Positions 1 through 7,015 of a stretch of DNA of 64,000 nucleotides are shown piece by piece (position 1 is the stretch's first letter; each line of letters begins with the position of its first letter). Where the stretch lies: the NCBI GenBank assembly GCA_900553515.1, contig USDN01000008.1:3869-67868 (forward strand). Direction: 5' to 3'. The notes below the pieces were generated by a model. The model had not been told where the DNA came from. It worked only from the letters and a program-made list of their open reading frames with translations, and made no database searches. The position numbers and the translations under genes were made by a program. The stretch comes from an uncultured Blautia sp. Its GTDB lineage: Bacteria > Bacillota > Clostridia > Lachnospirales > Lachnospiraceae.

Positions 1-13
1 TGAAGACGAAGCG

Positions 14-427
14 ATGAGAGCTCATGCAAGGGAAATGGTATTTCCGATCGGAGCGCCAAATGATGCATATGCAAAATATTTTGTTGGCCAGAGTTATCTT
101 GCACCTGTATCAACAGAACAGGTGGGCATCTTTAATGTGACATTTGAACCGGGATGCCGCAATAACTGGCATGTTCATCATGCTTCCGAAGGCGGTGGGC
201 AGATACTTGCCTGCGTGGCAGGCCGTGGCTATTATCAGGAATGGGGGAAGGATGCAGTGGAGATGAAGCCGGGAGACTGCATTAACATTCCAGCAGGAGT
301 AAAGCATTGGCATGGAGCTGCACCGGATTCCTGGTTCAGCCATCTGGCAATTGAGGTGCCGGGCAAGGATGTATCCAACGAATGGCTGGAAGCCGTAGAT
401 GACAAACAATACGGGAAACTTGATTAA
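14..427 (+). CDS. Cupin-domain protein (start possibly upstream of window)
   Basis: A small single-domain cupin. The two cupin metal-binding motifs are visible: a G-x5-H-x-H type segment around residues 47-56 (NNWHVHHASEGGG) with a conserved Glu, and a second motif around residues 85-99 (PGDCINIPAGVKHWHG). Proteins of this kind often accompany carboxymuconolactone decarboxylases, flavodoxins and oxidoreductases. The next two genes (ABM monooxygenase and flavodoxin) lie 18 and 26 nt downstream of each predecessor or closer, so this is probably one redox operon. The frame is open to the left edge of the window, so the true start, or an upstream fused domain, cannot be seen. Function in detail is unknown. 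Confidence 0.8.
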   Translation: MRAHAREMVFPIGAPNDAYAKYFVGQSYLAPVSTEQVGIFNVTFEPGCRNNWHVHHASEGGGQILACVAGRGYYQEWGKDAVEMKPGDCINIPAGVKHWHGAAPDSWFSHLAIEVPGKDVSNEWLEAVDDKQYGKLD

Positions 428-445
428 TGATAAAGGTGAATCGCA

Positions 446-775
446 ATGGCTATAACAGTAAATATTTATTACAAAGGAACCGGATCCGCAGCAAAAAAAT
501 TTGCAAAGGAAATGATTGAAAGCGGAACAGTGGATGCTATCAGGAAGGAAACGGGAAATCTTCGATATGATTACTTTTCTCCGTTAGATGATGAAGAAAC
601 GGTATTGTTGATCGATAGCTGGGAAAACCAGGAGGCAATTGATATTCATCATGTATCACCAATGATGAATACGATCATAGAATTAAGAGAAAAGTATGAT
701 CTGCATATGAAGGTTGAACGTTATGTATCTGACGATGGCATACCGGATTCAGACAAAAAGTTTATAAAGGAGTAA
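446..775 (+). CDS. ABM-family putative quinol monooxygenase
   Basis: A 109-residue protein with the ferredoxin-like fold pattern of the antibiotic biosynthesis monooxygenase (ABM/YgiN) family: an N-terminal beta strand (AITVNIYYKG), a helix, the characteristic G-N-L-R-Y-D-Y-F segment near residues 37-44, and the E-x-W-E-N-Q-E-A motif near residues 58-66. Family members act as small cofactor-free oxygenases or heme/quinone-handling proteins. It sits between a cupin and a flavodoxin with short gaps, consistent with one transcript. Substrate cannot be inferred. Confidence 0.8.
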   Translation: MAITVNIYYKGTGSAAKKFAKEMIESGTVDAIRKETGNLRYDYFSPLDDEETVLLIDSWENQEAIDIHHVSPMMNTIIELREKYDLHMKVERYVSDDGIPDSDKKFIKE

Positions 776-783
776 GAGATTGT

Positions 784-1254
784 ATGGCAAAAACATTAGT
801 GGCATATTTCAGCGCAAGCGGCGTGACAAAAAAAGCAGCAGAAAAACTGGCTTCTGCAGCAAAGTCAGATATCTATGAGATTAGGCCGGTAGTGCCTTAT
901 ACTAAGGCTGATCTTAACTGGATGGATAAGAAATCAAGAAGCAGTGTAGAGATGGGAGACAAGTCCTTCAGACCGGAAATTGTTAAAAACGATTTAGAAC
1001 TGGCTCAGTATGATACCGTTCTGCTTGGTTTCCCAATCTGGTGGTATGCAGCACCAACAATTATCAATACTTTTCTTGAAAGTTATGATTTTACTGGTAA
1101 AAAGATTGTTCTCTTCGCAACCTCCGGCGGCAGTGGCTTTGGAAACACGGCCAATGAACTTAAAGCATCCGCTCCTGGAGCAGAGCTTGCAGAAGGAAAG
1201 CTTCTGAATCGTACAACAGATAAAGACATCGATACCCTGATCCAGATGCTGTAA
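784..1254 (+). CDS. Flavodoxin
   Basis: A 156-residue flavodoxin of the Flavodoxin_4 type. The N-terminal FMN phosphate-binding loop is seen as AYFSASGVTKKAA (residues 8-20), and the second FMN-contacting loop as GFPIWWYAAP near residues 80-89, followed by ATSGGSGFG near 112-120. It would be a cytoplasmic electron carrier for the oxygenase or reductase encoded with it. The gene starts 8 nt after the ABM gene and is the last of this small operon; no obvious intrinsic terminator follows. Confidence 0.9.
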   Translation: MAKTLVAYFSASGVTKKAAEKLASAAKSDIYEIRPVVPYTKADLNWMDKKSRSSVEMGDKSFRPEIVKNDLELAQYDTVLLGFPIWWYAAPTIINTFLESYDFTGKKIVLFATSGGSGFGNTANELKASAPGAELAEGKLLNRTTDKDIDTLIQML

Positions 1255-1436
1255 GGGCAAAGTTATAGCAGGCTGTTTCTCAGGAACCGTGATTGTGAGT
1301 ATGAGAGTATGTCCTAAAATAAATGGTTTACGAAAAAATCAGTTAAATAGTGTTGTCTGGCTGCCGGCAGATATTACTTTGATAGATGAAATTTGAAAGT
1401 ATATGAAATAATTAAGAATGATGTAAGGAGAAATTT

Positions 1437-1500
1437 ATGGACAAAACAGGTATATGATTTAGTAAGATGCCAGGGATATAAAATCTGGGATTACTATTAA
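1437..1500 (+). pseudogene. Possible remnant of a short gene in a 274-nt gap
   Basis: The stretch between 1255 and 1528 has no intact gene. It contains a good ribosome binding site (AAGGAG at 1425-1430) followed by ATG at 1437, but the frame stops after six codons. One frame over, it continues for 16 further codons to a stop at 1498. This may be a frameshifted remnant or chance. No similarity is recognised. Confidence 0.25.
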
Positions 1501-1528
1501 GAAAACAGCTAAAAGCGAGGAAAAATAT

Positions 1529-1936
1529 ATGTGGAAATGTCCAATATGTGGAAGAGAATTTAAGAATACGGAACAGAGTCACTACTGTTCGGTAAAACCA
1601 AAAACGATTGACGAATACATTGACCGTCAGGAAACTGCAAAAAAAGCAGATCTTTGTCTTATCAGAGAAGCATTGAAAGAGGCTCTGCCGGAAGCGGAAG
1701 AGCGCATCTCATGGAGTATGCCGACGTTTTGGAAGGGGCATAACATTCTCCATTTTGCAGCTGCGAAGAAACATATTGGTCTATATCCGGGGCCGGCAGC
1801 AGTTGAGGAGTTTTCTGAGGAGCTTAAAAATTATAAGACAGACAAGGGAACTATTCGTATCCCATACGGTAAGGTTGATACAGATCTGATCAAAAGAATT
1901 GCCATATGGTGTTACGAGACTGGAAATCATGCCTGA
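1529..1936 (+). CDS. DUF1801-family protein with N-terminal zinc-ribbon-like motif
   Basis: A 135-residue protein. The first 20 residues carry C-P-x-C (residues 4-7) and a His/Cys pair (residues 18 and 20), which resembles a zinc ribbon. The remainder matches the DUF1801/YdhG pattern: IDEYI, R-I-S-W-S-M-P-T-F-W near residues 58-67, a His-rich strand and the IRIPYGK motif near residues 109-115. Family members are small cytoplasmic proteins, some discussed as iron-chaperone-like; the function here is unknown. A 90-residue unknown and a DUF2200 gene follow closely, suggesting a three-gene operon. Confidence 0.75.
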   Translation: MWKCPICGREFKNTEQSHYCSVKPKTIDEYIDRQETAKKADLCLIREALKEALPEAEERISWSMPTFWKGHNILHFAAAKKHIGLYPGPAAVEEFSEELKNYKTDKGTIRIPYGKVDTDLIKRIAIWCYETGNHA

Positions 1937-1951
1937 GATAAGGAGATACAA

Positions 1952-2224
1952 ATGGAACCGATTGAAGAAATTATTCAAAATACAACGGAAGAAAGCCAGG
2001 CAAAGGTAGACTGGACAAAAGCCTGGAGTACAAAATATCCGGTTCTTGCTGCTTATCAGAAGGAAGTAGATATACCAAGGTATGCGGCAGAGATACGTCG
2101 TATGTTTACAGATCTTCAGGCAGATTACGGTTATTCAGAGCAGGATGCCATGCTGGTTCTGAAGGATATTCTGGCTCATGAGTATATGGATAATCGTCCG
2201 AAGAAAACAAAGAAACAAAGGTAA
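1952..2224 (+). CDS. Hypothetical protein, 90 aa
   Basis: A small, charged protein, predicted largely alpha-helical, with a lysine/arginine-rich C-terminus. It starts 15 nt after the DUF1801 gene behind AAGGAG and its stop abuts the ribosome binding site of the DUF2200 gene, so it is likely a real member of this operon. I do not recognise the family, and there is no signal peptide or membrane segment. Confidence 0.65.
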   Translation: MEPIEEIIQNTTEESQAKVDWTKAWSTKYPVLAAYQKEVDIPRYAAEIRRMFTDLQADYGYSEQDAMLVLKDILAHEYMDNRPKKTKKQR

Positions 2225-2235
2225 TGGAGGGAAAT

Positions 2236-2586
2236 ATGGAGAATGAAAAGGTATTTGCCATGTCTTTTTCAAAAGTCTATGGTTTTTTGACAGCAAAAGC
2301 AGAACGAAAAGGACGCAGCAGAGCAGAAGTTGATGAAGTCACCTCATGGCTTACCGGATATACGATGCAGCAGCTTGAGGTGCTCGCAGACAGTGAGATC
2401 ACTTATGGTGATTTCTTCCGACAGGCTCCGGAAATGAATCCGAACCGGGAAAAGATCACAGGAGTGGTATGTGGTATCCGTGTTGAAAACATTGAAGATC
2501 CGCTGATGCGTGAAATTCGGTATCTGGATAAGCTGGTAGATGAACTTGCCAGGGGTAAGGCAATGGAGAAAATTTTGAGAAAATAG
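2236..2586 (+). CDS. DUF2200-family protein
   Basis: A DUF2200 protein of about 116 residues. The family pattern is clear: VFAMSFSKVYGFLTAKAERKGR at the N-terminus (quoted in part), the GY-x(3)-Q-L segment, and CGIRVENIEDPLMREIRYLDKLVDEL near the C-terminus. The chosen start is the ATG at 2236 because GGAGG lies at 2226-2230. An in-frame ATG at 2224 overlaps that ribosome binding site and the preceding stop codon. Last gene of the 1529-2586 group; a strong terminator follows. Function unknown. Confidence 0.8.
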   Translation: MENEKVFAMSFSKVYGFLTAKAERKGRSRAEVDEVTSWLTGYTMQQLEVLADSEITYGDFFRQAPEMNPNREKITGVVCGIRVENIEDPLMREIRYLDKLVDELARGKAMEKILRK

Positions 2587-2637
2587 AAAGATATAAACTT
2601 CAGATTACCCCTTCCTCAAAAATGCAGAGAATCAGCA

Positions 2638-2675
2638 GGGGCAGTGATTTACGGGATTTCCGTAAATTGCTGCCC
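2638..2675 (+). terminator. Rho-independent terminator
   Basis: A 16-bp hairpin (arms about 2638-2653 and 2660-2675, two G-U pairs) is followed by a T-rich stretch. It ends the 1529-2586 transcript and separates it from the convergent XRE regulator. Confidence 0.75.
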
Positions 2676-2681
2676 TCTTTC

Positions 2682-3197
2682 TTATTTTAGTTTCTCTTTT
2701 TCAGCATTTAACAGTTCAATATTAATGTTGTTTTCGCTGGCGGTTTTATCAACCCATAGATTTAGTGAATCGATAGCCAGGGATACTTCATCGAGTTTTT
2801 TACTGATAAAAGCAAAATCTTTGATCTCATCATCTGAAATTGTTCCATCTCGTGAAATCTGAATCAGTCGGCTGGTCAATGGATTGATCTCATTCAGGCT
2901 GGCAATTGTTTCCAGGATAATATTGGATAATTCAGATATCTCAATTTCCGGAACGTAACGGCTCCCAATGGTACATTTGTGAGAACAATAGTAATTGCAA
3001 AGCTCTGGTTTTTTATAACAATCTGCCATCTGGATGATATCGTAAGGCGTTGGTTCCTGAAGTTCATACTCGATTTTTTCAATTCTTGAGGCAGATACGC
3101 CGACCATATTTTCACTTGCCTTTTCGCGTGTGAGTCCCTGCGCTTCCCGGCAGAGCTGATATATATTTTTATTTTCTCTTGTTGATTGTTTGCCCAT
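2682..3197 (-). CDS. XRE-family helix-turn-helix regulator
   Basis: A 171-residue protein with an N-terminal HTH (residues about 12-55: ...CREAQGLTREKASENM...SASRIEKIEYELQEPTP...). A Cys-rich stretch follows (C-x6-C-x3-C-x3-C near residues 64-76), which could bind a metal or Fe-S cluster, then a helical C-terminal part. Ribosome binding site AGGGGGA lies 8 nt upstream of the ATG. The upstream region holds an inverted repeat that may be its operator. Gene target unknown; it faces away from the small ORF and membrane protein at 3338-3647, which are plausible targets. Confidence 0.8.
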   Translation of the reverse strand: MGKQSTRENKNIYQLCREAQGLTREKASENMVGVSASRIEKIEYELQEPTPYDIIQMADCYKKPELCNYYCSHKCTIGSRYVPEIEISELSNIILETIASLNEINPLTSRLIQISRDGTISDDEIKDFAFISKKLDEVSLAIDSLNLWVDKTASENNINIELLNAEKEKLK

Positions 3198-3337
3198 TAT
3201 TTTCCCCCTATCTCTCTAAAATAGAGAAATACATAAGTCTAAATCTTCTCATACATCGTGTATTTCTGTACATAAAATAATTATACTGAAAACATAGAAA
3301 AACGGCAAGAATAAGTCGGGAGAAATGAGGTGTCAGG
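3198..3337. promoter_or_regulatory. Divergent intergenic region with inverted repeat
   Basis: The region between the XRE gene (minus) and the small plus-strand genes contains the inverted repeat TCTCT-N5-AGAGA at 3213-3227, 16 nt upstream of the XRE start codon. It also has a wider AAATACA...TGTATTT pair at about 3227-3266. These are operator candidates for the XRE protein. Confidence 0.35.
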
Positions 3338-3418
3338 ATGGATACAGCAAAAAGAATACAGGATAAATCAGTAGTGAAACCGGCAAATCAGCAAAAACAG
3401 GTAAGCACATTAGCATAA
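3338..3418 (+). CDS. Possible small protein, 26 aa
   Basis: A short ORF beginning ATG-GAT-ACA with GAGG at 3327-3330 as ribosome binding site and ending just ahead of the ribosome binding site of the next gene. The product would be basic and glutamine/lysine-rich with no membrane segment. Spacing suggests co-transcription with the downstream membrane protein. It could be chance. Confidence 0.3.
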   Translation: MDTAKRIQDKSVVKPANQQKQVSTLA

Positions 3419-3431
3419 TGGAGGTAGAGAA

Positions 3432-3647
3432 ATGTTATCATTTTTATTTACTATTTGTATGATATGGGTATTTGGTAAATTGTTATTTTTTGGGATCAAA
3501 GCGGCATGGGGAATTTCAAAGTTTTTGGTCACGATTGTACTGCTGCCTTTGATATTGATCGGGCTGGTTGTCGGCGGATTGATATACATAGCATTTCCGA
3601 TATTGATTATAGTAGGAATTGCTGCGTTGGTTTTACCAAAAGCATAG
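3432..3647 (+). CDS. Small membrane protein, 71 aa
   Basis: A hydrophobic protein with two probable transmembrane helices (about residues 4-28 and 33-68, the latter possibly kinked at Gly-Gly). A GGAGG ribosome binding site lies at 3420-3424, 7 nt before the ATG. No conserved family is recognised. It lies opposite the XRE regulator. Confidence 0.7.
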   Translation: MLSFLFTICMIWVFGKLLFFGIKAAWGISKFLVTIVLLPLILIGLVVGGLIYIAFPILIIVGIAALVLPKA

Positions 3648-3871
3648 CAGTCTGATTGTCGTGGATTCTACAATGTTAATCCGTATTGTCACAGGCGTAT
3701 TTAAGAATTAATGGACAGAACCGCGGCAGGAAAATGTGGTTAAAGTAATTCTTGTGTGGATAAGCAGATTAATGTTATTATAAAATGTGGAAATATGGTG
3801 TGCATGGATGAACAGAACGAAAAATAATCAATGTCTCCGCAAAGCATGTCCATTTCATGGAGGAAAACAGG
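3648..3871. other. Intergenic, no gene seen
   Basis: No supported ORF. A TATAAAAT sequence at 3779-3786 could be the -10 region for the downstream phosphatase-like gene. No clear terminator follows the small membrane protein. Confidence 0.4.
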
Positions 3872-4297
3872 ATGAGGAAATTAAAAGTAGCATTTATCTG
3901 TGTACATAATTCATGCAGAAGCCAGATTGCAGAAGCGCTTGGGAAACATCTTGCATCGGATATATTTGAAAGTTATTCAGCCGGTACGGAAACAAAACCC
4001 AGGATCAATCAGGATGCAGTCCGGATTATGAAAGAACTTTATGACATTGATATGGAGAAAACCCAGTATTCTAAATTAATAGATGAGATTCCGGCTCCGG
4101 ATATTGCTGTTTCAATGGGATGTAATGTTGGCTGTCCGTTTATTGGAAGATCATTTGATGATAATTGGGAACTGGAAGATCCGACGGGAAAAAGTGACGA
4201 AGAGTTTCGGCGGATTATTGCAGGGATTGAAGAAAATATTATTAAACTGAAAATGAAAATAGAATCCATTGAGAAAACAAACGGGATGGAAAAATAG
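3872..4297 (+). CDS. ArsC / low-molecular-weight phosphatase-like protein
   Basis: About 141 residues. The P-loop C-x5-R of the LMW-PTP/thioredoxin-coupled arsenate reductase superfamily is CVHNSCRSQ near residue 10. The general-acid aspartate is probably in W-E-L-E-D-P-T-G-K near residue 98. Two further cysteines (M-G-C-N-V-G-C-P) lie where the resolving cysteines of ArsC occur, although with shorter spacing than in pI258 ArsC. This favours arsenate reductase over tyrosine phosphatase. The start at 3872 is preferred over 3857 because GGAGG (3859-3863) lies 8 nt before it. It is followed by a DUF3006-like gene; no arsenite pump or ArsR is nearby. Confidence 0.75.
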   Translation: MRKLKVAFICVHNSCRSQIAEALGKHLASDIFESYSAGTETKPRINQDAVRIMKELYDIDMEKTQYSKLIDEIPAPDIAVSMGCNVGCPFIGRSFDDNWELEDPTGKSDEEFRRIIAGIEENIIKLKMKIESIEKTNGMEK

Positions 4298-4320
4298 GTT
4301 GTATTTAAGGAGGATGGAAG

Positions 4321-4494
4321 ATGTTAGTTTGTGATTACATTGTAGAAAAAATTGACGGTGATTATGCCATGTTAAAGAGAATGGATAAGCCGGAGGAAGA
4401 ATTAAAATGTGTAGCAAGGGCGCTCCTTCCGGCAGAGATCATGGAAGGAACTGAGCTTCATTACGAAATGATGTGTTATACAATAAAGGGTTAA
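4321..4494 (+). CDS. DUF3006-like small protein, 57 aa
   Basis: A 57-codon ORF with a strong ribosome binding site (AGGAGG at 4309-4314). The sequence follows the DUF3006 plan: I-V-E-K-I-D-G-D-Y-A-M-L near residues 7-18, then the R-A-L-L-P-A-E-I-M-E-G-T-E-L segment near residues 33-46, matching the family's P-R-x-L-L-P-x-x-x-x-E-G-x-x-L. Such proteins are small beta-strand domains of unknown function, frequently next to hydrolases. It lies 23 nt after the phosphatase-like gene. Confidence 0.65.
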   Translation: MLVCDYIVEKIDGDYAMLKRMDKPEEELKCVARALLPAEIMEGTELHYEMMCYTIKG

Positions 4495-4545
4495 ATGATA
4501 TTAAAATCTGTATGAATATATTCTGAAAAAAGGGAGAAACAGGGA

Positions 4546-5100
4546 ATGAAATTTGTGATGTCATATAGCTGCGGCAAGGACAGTACACTTGCTTTACATC
4601 ATATGATAAAGCAGGGAAATGAACCGGCTGCCCTGATCGTTATGGTCAATAAATCAGTTGATCGCTCATACTTCCATGGAGCAGATTACAGGATGCTGCA
4701 GAGTTATTCAGAAGCTTTGCAGATTCCGCTTTTAATCACGCCGACAAATGGAGAAAATTATCATCTGGAAATGGAAAAAAGCCTATGTAAAGCTGTTGAG
4801 GCAGGGGCAGAGGCTGCCTGTTTTGGAGATATAGATATTGAAGATAACCGCGCCTGGAGTGAAGAACGCTGCAGGAATACAGGTATCAGAGCGCTTTTTC
4901 CATTATGGCAGAAAGAACGCGAAGAAAATGTATATGAGCTGATCGACCTGGGGTATAAGTGTCTTATTAAATCCATCAACAATACCTTACTGCCCAGATC
5001 GTTTCTTGGTAAAATCCTTGACAGACAGATTATTAATGAAATGAAAAGGTATGGAATTGATTTTGGCGACTATTCTGTTATAGATGTCACATTAAAATAA
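4546..5100 (+). CDS. Dph6-related PP-loop ATPase with divergent C-terminus
   Basis: A 184-residue adenine nucleotide alpha-hydrolase of the diphthine-ammonia ligase (Diphthami_syn_2) family. The PP-loop SYSCGKDST is at residues 6-14, and the family segment ACFGDIDIEDNRAW at about 90-103 and LFPLW at 118-122 are present. Family members activate substrates by adenylation; bacteria lack diphthamide, so the substrate is unknown. The usual C-terminal D-x-C-G-E-x-G-E-[YF]-H-T motif is missing: the protein ends GIDFGDYSVIDVTLK. I see no other frame that restores the motif, so this looks like divergence rather than a frameshift. Confidence 0.75.
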   Translation: MKFVMSYSCGKDSTLALHHMIKQGNEPAALIVMVNKSVDRSYFHGADYRMLQSYSEALQIPLLITPTNGENYHLEMEKSLCKAVEAGAEAACFGDIDIEDNRAWSEERCRNTGIRALFPLWQKEREENVYELIDLGYKCLIKSINNTLLPRSFLGKILDRQIINEMKRYGIDFGDYSVIDVTLK

Positions 5101-5102
5101 TT

Positions 5103-5122
5103 CCCGGCTTCCGGGCTGCGGT
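5103..5122 (+). terminator. Weak hairpin between convergent genes
   Basis: CCCGG-CTT-CCGGG at 5103-5115 is followed shortly by TTTT. It may terminate the Dph6-like gene, but the stem is only 5 bp. Confidence 0.35.
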
Positions 5123-5123
5123 T

Positions 5124-6017
5124 TTAAGTGTTGGAATCAGAAATACATATCTTCTTCATTTCAGCCAGAAATACTTCTGCGGCCTTTGTCATCAGATGAT
5201 TTTTCTTCCACACAAATATGGTATGCATCTGGGACGGAGGAACAAGAGGGAGGAAGACCAAAGGGGAATCGGCATCTGTGCGTATAAGTCCGTCGATGGC
5301 AAGAGCAGAGCCAATCCCGGCTTCTACCATAAGAGAAGCATTATAGATCAGATTATAGGTGCCGCGTATATTCAGCCGGGAAATGTTTTTTCTGGAGATA
5401 TGAGAAAGAACTGTATCCGGGCTGAATCTGGAAGAAACAAGAAGAGGGATGGCCAGGAGTTCATTTTCTGTGACAAATTCTTTCTCTGCCAGAGGGTCTC
5501 TGCGGCTTACAAGCAGACCGAGCCTGTCTGCATAGGGAACATCCAAGTACTGGCAGTGTTCTTTGTTTACAGGTTCAAAAAGCAGACCAAAATCAAGTGT
5601 TCCCTGTTCCAGACGTCGGGAGACGTCTAATGCATTGGCGCTGTATATGGAAAAAGTAATACCCGGGTATCTGGCCTGGGTATTTTTGATTGCCTGAGCG
5701 ATCAGGTGAAAGGCTCTTGTTTCCCCGGCGCCTATATGGATCTCTCCGGTGATATCATCTTCGGAAGAGAGAAACTCTGCTTCTGTTTTTTCTATCAGGG
5801 AAAGGATCTCTTCTGCCCGCTGTCTGAGGCGCATTCCATCTTCCGTAAGAAGTGTCTGTCTGTTTGTCCGTACAAACAGAGTCCTGCCAAGTCCGGCTTC
5901 CAGATCTGCCATTTGCCGGGATAATGCGGACTGTGAAACATGAAGGGTCTTTGCTGCTGCGGTCATGTTTTCTTCTTTTGCGATAGCCAGAAAATATTTC
6001 AGTGTTCTTGTCTCCAT
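5124..6017 (-). CDS. LysR-family transcriptional regulator
   Basis: A 297-residue LysR-type regulator. The N-terminal winged HTH is typical: TLKYFLAIAKEENMTAAAKT, then VSQSALSRQMADLE at about residues 28-41, then LGRTLFVR. The rest is a periplasmic-binding-like effector domain (about residues 90-290). It diverges from a sugar O-acetyltransferase across a 176-nt region, the usual arrangement for autoregulation and control of the divergent gene. Effector unknown. Confidence 0.9.
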   Translation of the reverse strand: METRTLKYFLAIAKEENMTAAAKTLHVSQSALSRQMADLEAGLGRTLFVRTNRQTLLTEDGMRLRQRAEEILSLIEKTEAEFLSSEDDITGEIHIGAGETRAFHLIAQAIKNTQARYPGITFSIYSANALDVSRRLEQGTLDFGLLFEPVNKEHCQYLDVPYADRLGLLVSRRDPLAEKEFVTENELLAIPLLVSSRFSPDTVLSHISRKNISRLNIRGTYNLIYNASLMVEAGIGSALAIDGLIRTDADSPLVFLPLVPPSQMHTIFVWKKNHLMTKAAEVFLAEMKKICISDSNT

Positions 6018-6193
6018 TGGATTTCCTCCCTGTTTACTTCTGTTGTCAATATAACAGAATCAGCTGTTTTTAGCAATGAGTAAAATGCATTACAGGCAAT
6101 GAAAAACAGATATTTTACATTTCTGTCAAAGTTATTTACAATGGGAACATAAGGAAAGACAGTAAATATGAAGTGATGGAAGGAGTGCAGAAA
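6018..6193. promoter_or_regulatory. Divergent LysR / acetyltransferase promoter region
   Basis: The AT-rich region contains the divergent promoters and presumably the LysR binding site. The ribosome binding site GAAGGAG at 6178-6184 sits 9 nt before ATG 6194 and decides that start over GTG 6173 and ATG 6176. Confidence 0.5.
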
Positions 6194-6772
6194 ATGACGG
6201 TAGAAGAATATCTAAGGGAAATGAGGCCGGGGTACCGGGTGACTGCCGGGAGCGAGGCGCATCAGGTCATGCATGAAATGGCACAGAATGCCATTCGGGT
6301 CACCATGGAGATTAATAACCGGTATCATACGCATGAGGAACTTCTGGCGCTTATGTCTGAACTGACAGGTACGGAAATAGATGAAAGCTTTGGAATGTTT
6401 CCGCCGTTTTATACAGACTGCGGAAGAAATATCCACATTGGCAAAAATGTTTTTATAAACGCCGGATGTAAGTTTCAGGATCAGGGAGGGATTTACATTG
6501 GCGACGGTACTCTGATCGGGCATAATGCAGTTGTGGCGACTATTAATCACCGAGAAGATCCGGCACACCGGGGAGATATGGAATTTCAGCCTGTTTATAT
6601 AGGGAAAAATGTCTGGATAGGGGCAAATGTAACCATCCTTCCGGGCGTAACGATCGGTGACGGAGCTGTGATCGCAGCCGGCGCGGTTGTTACAAAAAAC
6701 ATACCGGAAAATACCGTGGCAGCCGGAGTACCTGCGAAATATCTCAGAAGTATAAAAGCAGAAAGGGAGTAA
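6194..6772 (+). CDS. Sugar O-acetyltransferase (maltose/galactoside acetyltransferase family)
   Basis: A 192-residue left-handed beta-helix acyltransferase. The N-terminal Mac domain (MRPGYRV...; residues about 10-60) is followed by hexapeptide repeats: IGKNVFINAGCKF, IGDGTLIGHNAVV, IGKNVWIGANVTILPGVTIGDG (in part). The catalytic His is in the segment A-T-I-N-H. The C-terminal A-A-G-V-P-A-K-Y-L is typical of LacA/Maa. It transfers acetyl from acetyl-CoA to a sugar hydroxyl. Likely controlled by the divergent LysR protein. Confidence 0.9.
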   Translation: MTVEEYLREMRPGYRVTAGSEAHQVMHEMAQNAIRVTMEINNRYHTHEELLALMSELTGTEIDESFGMFPPFYTDCGRNIHIGKNVFINAGCKFQDQGGIYIGDGTLIGHNAVVATINHREDPAHRGDMEFQPVYIGKNVWIGANVTILPGVTIGDGAVIAAGAVVTKNIPENTVAAGVPAKYLRSIKAERE

Positions 6773-6781
6773 AAATAAATT

Positions 6782-6898
6782 CAGAAATATCTATATGATC
6801 GCAACAGCTGCCGAGGAGGCGGGATCGGCGACGCTAATGATGCCGCAGAGCATAAGGAAATTATGAAAAAAGCCTATGAGCTTGGGGGAATATTGTAA
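6782..6898 (+). pseudogene. Possible 3' gene remnant (39 codons, no start)
   Basis: An open frame without a start codon reads ...LYDRNSCRGGGIGDANDA... and ends ...IMKKAYELGGIL. It looks like the C-terminus of a protein, with balanced amino-acid composition, rather than random intergenic DNA. A stop codon lies immediately upstream in frame and no ribosome binding site is present. Family not recognised. Confidence 0.35.
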
Positions 6899-6910
6899 TT
6901 GTGAAACAAA

Positions 6911-6963
6911 GAAAAAACCGGAAATGACCTGTTGAAAGCCACAGATCTGTTTCCGGTTTTTTC
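6911..6963. terminator. Bidirectional terminator
   Basis: The 14-nt arms (6911-6924 and 6950-6963) have an A-rich 5' side and a T-rich 3' side around a CCGG core, so it can work for the acetyltransferase (plus) and the permease (minus). Confidence 0.85.
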
Positions 6964-7015
6964 CTTTATAGAGGGTTCTTTATGTACAGGAAATGGACAT
7001 CATATATTCCCTTTT

